Source: Pedobacter ginsenosidimutans (GTDB lineage Bacteria > Bacteroidota > Bacteroidia > Sphingobacteriales > Sphingobacteriaceae). From it: a stretch of 64,000 nt of DNA. The translations under genes were made by a program, and so were the position numbers. Shown in pieces: positions 8,398 to 15,956 of this stretch. The notes under the pieces are model-generated. The model did no database searches and had not been told where the DNA came from. It saw only the letters and a program-made list of their open reading frames with translations. Position 1 is the stretch's first letter; the number at the start of each line of letters is the position of its first letter. Location of the stretch: assembly GCF_001442625.1 (NCBI RefSeq), contig NZ_LMZQ01000003.1, positions 310,001 to 374,000 of the forward strand, given 5' to 3'.

Positions 8398-8411
8398 AAT
8401 GTTGTGAAAAT
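8390..8411. promoter_or_regulatory. Dyad covering the GTG start of the GT4 gene
   Basis: ATTTTCACAA (8390-8399) and TTGTGAAAAT (8402-8411) are perfectly complementary around a TG centre. The start codon of the glycosyltransferase lies in the left arm. As DNA it resembles an operator. As RNA it would put the initiation codon in a stem, which could lower translation behind rnhB. This is sequence observation plus inference. Confidence 0.45.
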
Positions 8412-8419
8412 ACGAAATT

Positions 8420-9028
8420 TTAGGCGTTTTTTGAAAACAGTTCTAACTGAGGGTCGCTCACATTAAAAGTTTTTCGGTGAAAAGGTGATAACCCGATTTC
8501 GACTACAGCCTTACGGTGCGCAATGGTTGGGTATCCTTTATTCTGCTGCCAATTATAATGCGGAAAATCGACATGCAGATTGGTCATATATTCATCACGA
8601 TGGGTTTTGGCCAATATAGAAGCCGCAGCGATATTTAAATACTTACCATCGCCCTTAACAATACAGCTGTGTGGAATTTGCGGATAGGTTTTGAAACGGT
8701 TTCCATCAATTACCAAGTATTGTGGTTGGGTATGTAATTTTTCGATTGCCCTGTGCATAGCCAAAAACGAAGCATTTAAAATGTTGATCCGGTCTATCTC
8801 TTCATGATCGCATGAAGCCACTGCCCAGGCCAAAGCTTGTTTCTCAATAATTGGTCTTAGTAAAGCCCTTTGATCATGAGATAGCTGTTTGGAATCATTT
8901 AAACCTTCTAACACAAAACCTTTTGGCAAAATAACCGCTGCTGCAAAAACAGGCCCGGCGAGGCAACCTCTTCCAGCTTCATCACACCCAGCCTCTAATA
9001 ATTCTTCCTGATAGCAGTTTAACAACAT
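8420..9028 (-). CDS. rnhB: Ribonuclease HII
   Basis: The 202-residue enzyme removes ribonucleotides and RNA primers from RNA/DNA hybrids. The catalytic acidic residues are visible: D16-E17 in [14 protein letters not shown]108 in VIDGN, D127 in [17 protein letters not shown] and D145 in HRDEYM. The GRG motif for sensing the DNA-RNA junction is present at 19-21. Length is typical. A -7 box sits only 5 bases upstream of the ATG, suggesting a very short leader. The glycosyltransferase follows 22 bases downstream. Confidence 0.97.
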   Translation of the reverse strand: MLLNCYQEELLEAGCDEAGRGCLAGPVFAAAVILPKGFVLEGLNDSKQLSHDQRALLRPIIEKQALAWAVASCDHEEIDRINILNASFLAMHRAIEKLHTQPQYLVIDGNRFKTYPQIPHSCIVKGDGKYLNIAAASILAKTHRDEYMTNLHVDFPHYNWQQNKGYPTIAHRKAVVEIGLSPFHRKTFNVSDPQLELFSKNA

Positions 9029-9032
9029 GTTG

Positions 9033-9040
9033 CAAATTTA
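9033..9040 (-). promoter_or_regulatory. Candidate -7 box for rnhB
   Basis: The minus-strand sequence TAAATTTG fits TAnnTTTG and ends 5 bases before the rnhB ATG. If it is used, the transcript would be leaderless or nearly so. I could not pair it with a convincing -33 element. Confidence 0.4.
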
Positions 9041-9114
9041 CTGAAATAGAGATAGTAAGAAAATTATTTTGTTCAACATCTTATAAACATTAATTTTAAG
9101 GATAAACAATTTTA

Positions 9115-9804
9115 ATGCATAGAACTAGATTAACCCTTATTTTTTGTTTGTTATGCCTTATGGGTTTCGCTCAGAAGAAAAAGCAGGCCATAGTACTACC
9201 GCCACCGCTTTTTCCAGCTACGGGTCTGGATTATGCTGTTTTAGAAAAGCGCATGGCTTGCATTTATCGGAACAAATATTCACCTGCAGACAGATTAAAA
9301 TTTTTCCCCTTTAACCAAAATAGAACTGTTATGCTGATCTCTTTTGAACCACCAGATTTAAGGGCTGAGATCATTTATACTGATACCACTAAAGCTCCGA
9401 TCAACACCCCGGTTGAGGAAGAAGTTTACCATACACTACTGGAAAAAAAACAAAAATTAGATTTAACAAGGATAAAAGAAAAGAAGATTTTATCGGCTTT
9501 GGAGGTGGATAAACTTACCGATGTACTCTATAACTTTGGCTACACCTCTACCAAAAGCTACAAGGGGTTACTGATAGCTGAATCAGAAGGATATATGTGC
9601 TATGAGCCTAGAAATGCAATTGTATTCTTAGATGAAAATGGCTTAGTAGCCGAATATATGGAGATCTGTTTTGAGTGCTATAATAGGAAGGAGAGTTCGG
9701 AGAAAATGAAGACCGGGCAATTTTGCAATGAAAAATACGACTTGATCAGAAAATATTTTTACACAGCTGGAATTAAATATGGGACAAACAAAGATGTACA
9801 CTAG
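9115..9804 (+). CDS. Conserved secreted protein of unknown function
   Basis: The 229-residue protein has a signal peptide (about residues 1-19, ending GFAQ). The mature part contains a C-terminal segment CYEPRNAIVFLDENG followed by EYMEICFECYN. I associate this Cys-Glu-Cys pattern with uncharacterised Bacteroidetes proteins. The cysteines in ICFEC and in YMCYEP may form a disulfide or bind metal, which is inference. It lies 9 bases before the TfoX-N gene on the same strand. No enzymatic motif is recognised. Confidence 0.6.
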   Translation: MHRTRLTLIFCLLCLMGFAQKKKQAIVLPPPLFPATGLDYAVLEKRMACIYRNKYSPADRLKFFPFNQNRTVMLISFEPPDLRAEIIYTDTTKAPINTPVEEEVYHTLLEKKQKLDLTRIKEKKILSALEVDKLTDVLYNFGYTSTKSYKGLLIAESEGYMCYEPRNAIVFLDENGLVAEYMEICFECYNRKESSEKMKTGQFCNEKYDLIRKYFYTAGIKYGTNKDVH

Positions 9805-9813
9805 CTTTAGATC

Positions 9814-10152
9814 ATGAAATACAACGAAACCCTTGCCCTTCGCGTTGCCGAACGTTTAATGCATATACAAGATGTAGAGGAAAAAGAAATGTTCAGTGGA
9901 CTTATTTTTATGGTGAACGGCAAAATGTGTATTGGTGTTTCTAAGAACAGCATGATGGTGAGGCTCGCCCCCAATACTTTAGAAAATTTATCAGATAAAG
10001 ATGGATGGCATCAGATGGTTATGGGCAGTAGACCAATGAAGGGCTACATTTCGGTATCAGAAGATGTTTTAGGCCGAAATGATGAGCTCGATTTCTGGGT
10101 TAACCTTGCTCTGGCCTTCAATCCTTTTGCGAAAGCATCCAAAAGGAAATAG
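9814..10152 (+). CDS. TfoX N-terminal domain protein
   Basis: The 112-residue protein matches the stand-alone TfoX_N domain: LALRVAERLM, the turn EKEMFSGLIFMVNGKMCIGV with its two beta strands, MVRLAPNT, and the conserved MKGYISV near the end. In Proteobacteria TfoX/Sxy regulates competence. Single-domain relatives like this are common and uncharacterised, so no competence role should be assumed. It follows the secreted-protein gene by 9 bases and is probably in the same transcript. Confidence 0.85.
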   Translation: MKYNETLALRVAERLMHIQDVEEKEMFSGLIFMVNGKMCIGVSKNSMMVRLAPNTLENLSDKDGWHQMVMGSRPMKGYISVSEDVLGRNDELDFWVNLALAFNPFAKASKRK

Positions 10153-10213
10153 TCAAATAACCAGCCATTATCCCACTAGCCTTTAAAAACTAGCAAGAGC
10201 CATATTTTTTGAT

Positions 10214-10221
10214 TAATTTTG
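10214..10221 (+). promoter_or_regulatory. Candidate -7 box before the repeat-domain secreted gene
   Basis: TAATTTTG matches TAnnTTTG and ends 18 bases before the ATG at 10240. It lies partly inside an 8-bp inverted repeat, TTTGATTA (10208-10215) and TAATCAAA (10228-10235), that could act as an operator or hairpin. No -33 box is clear. Confidence 0.35.
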
Positions 10222-10239
10222 TAGTTCTAATCAAATTTT

Positions 10240-10863
10240 ATGAAAAAAGGAGCTGCTATAGCGGTATTTCTGCTATCAATTTCATTTACTGTTCTGGCTC
10301 AAGTAAAAAGAACTGCAACATCAACAGAAACCAACACGCAACAATTACGAGCTCAGGCTCCCGAGGGGCATTACTGCGATTATTGTAAGCTAAATTATCC
10401 TGAATCACATTTCCCTTGCATCATGAAATCGATTAAAGGCAAATTAGATGTAGCCACTGGCGAAGTAAGTTTTGTGACTGGGCAACCTATTGGTGGCATT
10501 GTGGTAAAAGGAGGTAAAAACCCAGGAAGTGATGCAATTACCCTCATAACCAACTCAAATGGTGAGATAGAATTTAACAATGCAAGTGCCGGAAACTATA
10601 AGTTTATCATTTCTGTGCCTTCAACCAATCCAAAATCGAGGGTAGCGGGCTCACCGATTGGCGGCATAATAGTTAAAGGCGGCAAAAATCCCGGGGGCAA
10701 TTTGATTACTTTAATTACGAACGAAAATGGAGAAATTGAACTCAACAACCTTCCTGTAGGCACCTATAAATTCACAGCAATGGGTGCTTCTTCAACAGAG
10801 AAAAGTAATCCGCTATACAAATCGAGTTATTCGGAAAAGGTAAATCCACTATATAAAAACTAA
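10240..10863 (+). CDS. Secreted protein with two internal carboxypeptidase-regulatory-like repeats
   Basis: The 207-residue protein has a signal peptide ending TVLAQ. A short region with CDYCKLNYPESHFPC follows, a possible metal or disulfide site. Then come two copies of an approximately 40-residue beta module, at about residues 84-125 and 142-182. Each begins PIGGI(V/I)VKGGKNPG, continues ITLITN.NGEIE.NN, and ends in G.YKF. The modules look like transthyretin/carboxypeptidase-regulatory folds. The tail repeats the short motif NPLYK twice. Its function is unknown; adhesion or surface scaffolding is a guess. It appears monocistronic. Confidence 0.6.
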   Translation: MKKGAAIAVFLLSISFTVLAQVKRTATSTETNTQQLRAQAPEGHYCDYCKLNYPESHFPCIMKSIKGKLDVATGEVSFVTGQPIGGIVVKGGKNPGSDAITLITNSNGEIEFNNASAGNYKFIISVPSTNPKSRVAGSPIGGIIVKGGKNPGGNLITLITNENGEIELNNLPVGTYKFTAMGASSTEKSNPLYKSSYSEKVNPLYKN

Positions 10864-10960
10864 AATCGTTAAATTTACGCCACGTTCCATTTTTTGGCAC
10901 TATTATGGAATCTTTCAAGTCTGTGCATCTTTAAATTGTTACACATTTAAAACACACATT

Positions 10961-11491
10961 ATGAAACGTTTAAATTTAATATTGAGCCTTGCCTTTCTTT
11001 TGATTGGGGTTCAATTATTTGCCCAAACCAATAAAGAAACTACAGTAAAAATTGTAGCGGATAAGAACTATACTTTTGTTGCCAACACCGCCCTGCCAAT
11101 GTCCAACAATGATATTAACAAAGTGTTCAGCATGATGCCTGGCGCACTAGGTGGTTCTTCTATAAACCTAACAGGTTCGCAATACGATGTGAGGGTTACC
11201 AAAGATAGCGTAGTGGCCTACCTGCCTTATTATGGAAGATCTTTTTCTGCCCCTATGGATCCGAGCCAGGGTGGGATTAAATTCACTTCAAAAGATTTTA
11301 CTTACACAGAATCGAAGAATAAAAAAGGAACGTACACCATCCAGATTAATACAAAGGATGTAAAAAGAGAGAACTATCGGTTTACCATTAATATCTCAAC
11401 CAATGGCTATGCCTCATTAACGGCAAGCAGTATGAATAAACAACCCATTATTTTTAACGGTTATTTAGACGAGCCGAAGAAACAAGATTAA
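10961..11491 (+). CDS. DUF4251 secreted protein
   Basis: The 176-residue protein carries a signal peptide (about 1-21, ending LFAQ). It then matches the DUF4251 pattern typical of Bacteroidetes: ALPMSNNDINKVF, YDVRVTKDSVVAYLPYYGRSF, GGIKFTSKDFTYTESKNKKGTYTI, and a C-terminal GYASLTASSMNKQPIIFNGYL. It should be periplasmic or surface-exposed and all-beta. No biochemical function is established for this family. A palindromic repeat follows the stop within 7 bases. Confidence 0.85.
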   Translation: MKRLNLILSLAFLLIGVQLFAQTNKETTVKIVADKNYTFVANTALPMSNNDINKVFSMMPGALGGSSINLTGSQYDVRVTKDSVVAYLPYYGRSFSAPMDPSQGGIKFTSKDFTYTESKNKKGTYTIQINTKDVKRENYRFTINISTNGYASLTASSMNKQPIIFNGYLDEPKKQD

Positions 11492-11497
11492 AAGTTT

Positions 11498-11565
11498 GTC
11501 ATCGTGAGCCTGTCGAAGGACCTATCTAAATTAATATTAAGGCATTTCGACAAGCTCAATGTGAC
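11498..11565. repeat. Dispersed palindromic repeat, CCTGTCGAA type
   Basis: The left arm begins GTCATCGTGAGCCTGTCGAA (11498-11517) and the right arm is TTCGACAAGCTCAATGTGAC (11546-11565). They are imperfectly complementary around a 28-base AT-rich loop. A close relative lies at 33325-33399 and a half copy at 29711-29732. It fills the gap between convergent genes. Confidence 0.7.
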
Positions 11566-11581
11566 ATATCGATAAATTAAA

Positions 11582-12664
11582 CTACTTTTTAACCAACTCG
11601 ATCTGAAAAATATGTGGCCACTTTTTACCGGCGACAAAAAGTCTTTTAGTTGCTTTATCATAAGCAATGCCATTTAACACATTATTGGCCTTTTCATCTT
11701 CGGTTTTAAAATAATCAGCTGGCAATAGTCCGGATAAATCGATCTTACTTTCAACGGCACCCGTTTCTGAATTGATGATCAGGATTTCATTCGTGGTATA
11801 TACATTTGCATAAATTTTACCGTCGATAATTTCAAGTTCATTCAGGTTTTGGATGGATCCTTTATTATCAAAAACATCAATCGAACCAATTTTTTGATAG
11901 GTATCTTTATCCAGAAAAAAGATCGTATTTGAACCATCGGTATTCAATACTTTCTCGCCATCAAAAGCCAGGCCCCAGCCTTCTCTGCCGGTAGTGTAGG
12001 AAAATTCAGATAATTTTTTAAAGGTAGCTTTATCATATACAAAGCCAACTTTTTCGCGGTAAGTTAACTGAATAATTTTGTTTCCGATTACGGTTATGCC
12101 TTCTCCAAAATACTGTTTATCTAAATCTGCTTTCTGAAGGATTTTCCCCGTAGAAGGTTCTACTTTACGTAAACTGGAATGACCATAATCGCCAGCACTT
12201 TCGTAAAAAAAGCCATCATGATATTCTAAGCCCTCTACATAAGAAGAGGTATCGTGAGGCAAGGTTTTAATCACCTTATAGGTATATTCCGTTGGCGCCT
12301 GAGCTGCTAAAACATTAATATTGGAGGTTAAATCTTCAGATTTTCCAGCGCCAAATATTTTGGCTGTTACCAGATGGTTACCCAATTTCAAACCTTCAGT
12401 TTTAAGCTTGATGGCCGAAGTATCGGCTTTTGAAACAACTTTAATGGTATCAATTAAATAAACTACAGAATCTACTTTTTGCTCAGCGCCAAACTGCACT
12501 TTAACCTCAAATTCATTTCCTGACGGCACATTAAGACCTGTCATTGGAGAAAGAAAACTACGGTAAGTTGTGGTAGAACTATCTTTACAAGAACTTACGA
12601 GTGCAAGCGCGATTCCGATAAATATGAAACTTTTGATGGGGTTAATCTTCAGGCCAAAACGCAT
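11582..12664 (-). CDS. Glutaminyl-peptide cyclotransferase (glutamine cyclotransferase), lipoprotein
   Basis: I use ATG 12664. The frame can be extended to a TTG at 12670. The product of about 360 residues has a lipobox ending LVSSC, an N-terminal beta-sandwich-like part, and then the glutamine cyclotransferase beta-propeller: HDTSSYVEGLEYHDGFFYES, LDKQYFGEGITVIGNKIIQLTY, GREGWGLAFDGE, DGSNTIFFLD, LNELEIIDGKIYANVY and VLNGIAYD. This family converts N-terminal glutaminyl peptides to pyroglutamyl peptides. The enzyme would sit in the periplasm or outer membrane. It overlaps the end of yraN by about 23 bases, so translation may be coupled. Confidence 0.9.
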   Translation of the reverse strand: MRFGLKINPIKSFIFIGIALALVSSCKDSSTTTYRSFLSPMTGLNVPSGNEFEVKVQFGAEQKVDSVVYLIDTIKVVSKADTSAIKLKTEGLKLGNHLVTAKIFGAGKSEDLTSNINVLAAQAPTEYTYKVIKTLPHDTSSYVEGLEYHDGFFYESAGDYGHSSLRKVEPSTGKILQKADLDKQYFGEGITVIGNKIIQLTYREKVGFVYDKATFKKLSEFSYTTGREGWGLAFDGEKVLNTDGSNTIFFLDKDTYQKIGSIDVFDNKGSIQNLNELEIIDGKIYANVYTTNEILIINSETGAVESKIDLSGLLPADYFKTEDEKANNVLNGIAYDKATKRLFVAGKKWPHIFQIELVKK

Positions 12665-13007
12665 CTTCAATATGGTTTAAATTATAATTTTTATTTTTTG
12701 TAAATGTAATTGCAATAATATCAAAACGGATATCATTTTGATGGTTCATTAATTCAATATAAGCATTAGCGGCCAGTTCCATCTGTATTTGCTTGGCTTT
12801 GTGTACAAATTCTTCCGGCTCGCCAAAAGCAACCGAGCTCCGGGATTTAACTTCGACAAAAATCATGATCCCGTTTTTATAAACGATTAGATCTACCTCG
12901 GCTTTACCATGCGTCCAGTTTTCATCTAAAATCTCATAACCCTGGTCTTCCAGATATTGCCTTGCAATATTTTCGCCTGCTTTACCTAAATCGTTGTGAA
13001 GTGCCAT
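12642..13007 (-). CDS. YraN/UPF0102 family nuclease-fold protein
   Basis: The 121-residue protein has the family layout: GKAGENIARQYLEDQGYEILDENW at the N-terminus and the restriction-endonuclease-like core GKAEVDLIVYKNGIMIFVEVKSR, in which E, D and the E-V-K motif form the PD-(D/E)xK site. FDIIAI follows near the end. Cellular function is unproven, though the fold predicts DNA or RNA cleavage or Holliday-junction binding. It is upstream of, and overlaps, the cyclotransferase gene. Confidence 0.93.
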   Translation of the reverse strand: MALHNDLGKAGENIARQYLEDQGYEILDENWTHGKAEVDLIVYKNGIMIFVEVKSRSSVAFGEPEEFVHKAKQIQMELAANAYIELMNHQNDIRFDIIAITFTKNKNYNLNHIEDAFWPED

Positions 13008-13054
13008 ATCTAATTATTGAATTTTTCACTAGTCGATTGTCATTCTGGAAAAGC

Positions 13055-13138
13055 CGTCATTTCGAGCGGAGTGCAACGCAGTCGAGAAATCTGTTTAGAT
13101 AGATCTTTCCATTTTGTTACGCTTCAGTCGAGATGACG
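13055..13138. repeat. Dispersed palindromic repeat, CGTCATTTCGAGCG type
   Basis: CGTCATTTCGA (13055-13065) and TCGAGATGACG (13128-13138) are inverted with one mismatch. The inner text has GCGGAGTGCAACGCAGTCGAG. The closest relative is at 20447-20633. It lies between yraN and dnaG, both on the minus strand, so it would sit in the 3' part of a dnaG read-through RNA. Confidence 0.7.
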
Positions 13139-13169
13139 ACATCTCTACAGCACTCCTGTCATCTGTAAT

Positions 13170-15149
13170 TTATTTAACAATAACAGACCCCAGGAACTTA
13201 GAAATCTCTCGCTCAACGCCTTTAATCACTCCATAACGCTGCATTAAAATGATTTGGTTATCCTCGTTCTTTTCCTCTTTAATCTCTTTCAACAGGTTCA
13301 TCAATATTTTTTCGACTTTACGTTTTTTAAGATGAAAAATGCCACCTAAAATAGTCGCTTTTAAATTCATGGTTTCATCTTTAACATAGATAAGATGTTT
13401 ATTTAACCAGTTCTCACTTAAAGCATATTCTGAGGTTGAAAGTGTAATGGCCAGATCGGCAATATCTCTATCCTCATGTTTAACAAAGTGGTTCGACGTG
13501 GGTAACCGGCCATTGTCGATTTCTGATTTATAATAATCGATAATTCTTTTGCAAAGTGGATCATCAAATTCTACATCGCTCAGGTTCTGCATGATGAATG
13601 AACCGATGTACATATCATCAATTTTATCCCAGTTTACAAATTCGTGCCCGAAAGCCAATAACAAGCGCACAATTTCTTTTTCCTGATGCTCATTCTCTTC
13701 TACGGGTTGTTCGTAACCCATTGGACCTGCACTGTCATCCCATAAATCATCGGGTGGGCCAAGTGGCTCAGGTGCACCTGAAGAATATGGCTTTGGACTT
13801 GATGACGGATTTGCCCGCTGGTTATTATCAAAGCTTTTTTTAAGTTTTGCCGAGCGCATTTTATTTAACTCACTCAGTAAGATATGCTCATCTATTTCGA
13901 GCAAACTGCTACACTCGCGGATAAAAACAGATGCTTTAATCGGGTCAGGAATTTTGGCAATACTCTCTACAATATCGCGGATAATGCCTGCCCGTTTGAT
14001 CGGATCGTTGCCCGCATCTTTAAGGAGCACATTCGCTTTGTACAAAATAAAGTCTTTCCTATTCTCCTCGAGATAGGTTTTAAAAGCCCCTGCCCCAACA
14101 TGGTGCATATAAGAATCGGGATCATGGCCATCGGGAAAGGAAACGATTTTTACGTTCAGCCCTTCTTCCAAAATCATATCCAAACCACGGAGGGAGGCTT
14201 TAATACCCGCAGCATCTCCATCAAATAAAATGGTAATGTTCTGGGTAAAACGCCCAATCAGTTTAATCTGCTCTACCGTTAACGAAGTACCTGATGAGGC
14301 TACTACGTTTTCTATTCCAGCCTGATGAACGGAAAGTACATCGGCGTAGCCTTCTGCTAAGTAACAGTTATCTAAATCGCGGATGGCTTTTTTGGCATGG
14401 AACAAACCATAAAGTACATTCGACTTGTGGTAAATTTCACTTTCAGGCGAATTAACATATTTCGGAACGTTTTTATCCGTTTTTAGTGTTCTGCCACCAA
14501 AACCAATAATTCTGCCAGTAAAGTTATGAATCGGAAACATTACCCGACCACGGAAGCGATCGTAAATTTTACCGTTGTCGTTTTTGATCGATAATCCAGT
14601 AGCTTCTAAAAATTCTAATTTATGACCTGCATTAATCGCGCTTTGCGTCATCGCATCCCATACATCAGGAGAATAACCCACCTCAAATTTTTTAAGGATG
14701 TCTTCCCTAAAGCCACGTTCTTTAAAATAACTTAGGCCTATGCCCTTGCCCTCATCCGTCTCCCAAAGCTGTTTTACAAAAAATGCAGCAGCGTACTGCG
14801 AAACTACGTAAAGGCTTTCTTTGGCACTTTGTGCTTCAGCATCCTGAGGACTTAGTTCGGCTTCCTCAACTTCTATATTGTATTTATTGGCTAAAAATTT
14901 AAGCGCTTCCGGATATGAATATTTTTCATGATCCATAATGAAGCGCACTGAATCACCTCCTTTACCACAACCAAAACATTTGTAAATGCCTTTAGTTACC
15001 GATACGTGAAAGGAAGGTGTTTTTTCGCCATGGAACGGGCAATTACCAATTAAACTGGTTCCGCGTTTTTTTAAGTGCACAAAATCCCCAACTACCTCCT
15101 CAATGCGGGCGGTATCCATTATCTTATCTATCGTTTCGCGGTTTATCAT
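13170..15149 (-). CDS. dnaG: DNA primase
   Basis: The 659-residue primase makes RNA primers at the replication fork. The N-terminal CHC2 zinc finger is complete: C37, H40, C58 and C61 in GNCPFH and YKCFGCGKGG. The catalytic core has YFKERGF, GRVMFPIHNFTGRIIGFGGR, and the TOPRIM part with LAEGYADVLSVHQAG and ITILFDGDAAGIKA. A proline/serine-rich linker at about 445-475 precedes the C-terminal helicase-binding region. No rpsU or rpoD neighbour is present, unlike the enterobacterial macromolecular synthesis operon. Confidence 0.97.
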   Translation of the reverse strand: MINRETIDKIMDTARIEEVVGDFVHLKKRGTSLIGNCPFHGEKTPSFHVSVTKGIYKCFGCGKGGDSVRFIMDHEKYSYPEALKFLANKYNIEVEEAELSPQDAEAQSAKESLYVVSQYAAAFFVKQLWETDEGKGIGLSYFKERGFREDILKKFEVGYSPDVWDAMTQSAINAGHKLEFLEATGLSIKNDNGKIYDRFRGRVMFPIHNFTGRIIGFGGRTLKTDKNVPKYVNSPESEIYHKSNVLYGLFHAKKAIRDLDNCYLAEGYADVLSVHQAGIENVVASSGTSLTVEQIKLIGRFTQNITILFDGDAAGIKASLRGLDMILEEGLNVKIVSFPDGHDPDSYMHHVGAGAFKTYLEENRKDFILYKANVLLKDAGNDPIKRAGIIRDIVESIAKIPDPIKASVFIRECSSLLEIDEHILLSELNKMRSAKLKKSFDNNQRANPSSSPKPYSSGAPEPLGPPDDLWDDSAGPMGYEQPVEENEHQEKEIVRLLLAFGHEFVNWDKIDDMYIGSFIMQNLSDVEFDDPLCKRIIDYYKSEIDNGRLPTSNHFVKHEDRDIADLAITLSTSEYALSENWLNKHLIYVKDETMNLKATILGGIFHLKKRKVEKILMNLLKEIKEEKNEDNQIILMQRYGVIKGVEREISKFLGSVIVK

Positions 15150-15176
15150 ATACGCACAGCTCTTTCCTCTTCTTAT

Positions 15177-15270
15177 TTAACCACAAAGATAACAGAGAAA
15201 AAACACAAAGAACACAGAGAAAAAATTCTTTGTGTTCTTTGCGAAAATACTTTGCGCACTTTGCGGTTAA
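15177..15270. repeat. Palindromic repeat, CACAAAG/CACAGAG type
   Basis: The outer arms TTAACCACAAAG (15177-15188) and CTTTGCGGTTAA (15259-15270) pair with one mismatch. Inside are AACACAAAGAA and TTCTTTGTGTT, also complementary. A related element is at 50203-50345. It separates dnaG from the SGNH hydrolase gene, both minus strand. Confidence 0.7.
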
Positions 15271-15278
15271 AATGCCTA

Positions 15279-15938
15279 CTACTTAACCAAAGGCAATAAC
15301 TGATCGGCAACCAATTTATTACCTGTTTCATTTAAGTGTACCCTATCAACGGTTAAAATGCCTTTTTCTCTATCTTCCGGATTATTTTTCGCCTCATATT
15401 CTGCAAAAATCTTTCTTAAATCGCATATAGGGAGATTGTTTTTTGCAGCCAATGTCCTAATCCCTTCAGCATATTTATTCAAATCGGTATCTAACTCATT
15501 GGTGCCATCTTTTTTCTCACCAACAACCGATGGAGTAACCAATACCACTTTGCTACCTACACCCTGAATTTTATTAATCAAAGCCTGGTAAAACTTTAAA
15601 TATTTGTCATAATCGGTTCCGGTATGAGAAGATTGTTTATGCCAAACATCATTAATGCCGACATAAATCACCACTAAATCGGGTTTCTTGTTGAGCACAT
15701 CATCTTCTAAACGCAGGTATAAATCGTAAACTTTGTTGCCGCCAATTCCGGCCCCGATTACATCATATTTAGTAGAATCGAGCGATTTTTTGATCAGGGT
15801 TACATATCCGTTTTTAGAAACACCCTGTTGGGTAATCGAATCGCCGAAAAAGATAATGCGTTTTGGTTTAAATGTCATTGATGTTAATGCGATTAAGCAA
15901 AAGCTTAGTAAAATACTTGTTTTTAACAGTGTTTTCAT
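15279..15938 (-). CDS. Secreted SGNH/GDSL hydrolase
   Basis: The 219-residue protein has a signal peptide to about residue 22. It shows the SGNH blocks: block I GDSITQQG, a glycine block GAGIGGNKVYDL, block III VIYVGINDVWHK with the N, and block V VDRVHLNETGNKL with D-x-x-H. It should hydrolyse an ester, perhaps an acetylated sugar or a lipid, outside the cytoplasm. It is 18 bases downstream of the beta-lactamase-like gene on the same strand, so the two are likely co-transcribed. The substrate cannot be told from sequence. Confidence 0.9.
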   Translation of the reverse strand: MKTLLKTSILLSFCLIALTSMTFKPKRIIFFGDSITQQGVSKNGYVTLIKKSLDSTKYDVIGAGIGGNKVYDLYLRLEDDVLNKKPDLVVIYVGINDVWHKQSSHTGTDYDKYLKFYQALINKIQGVGSKVVLVTPSVVGEKKDGTNELDTDLNKYAEGIRTLAAKNNLPICDLRKIFAEYEAKNNPEDREKGILTVDRVHLNETGNKLVADQLLPLVK

Positions 15939-15956
15939 TGTGTATAATTGGTTAGG

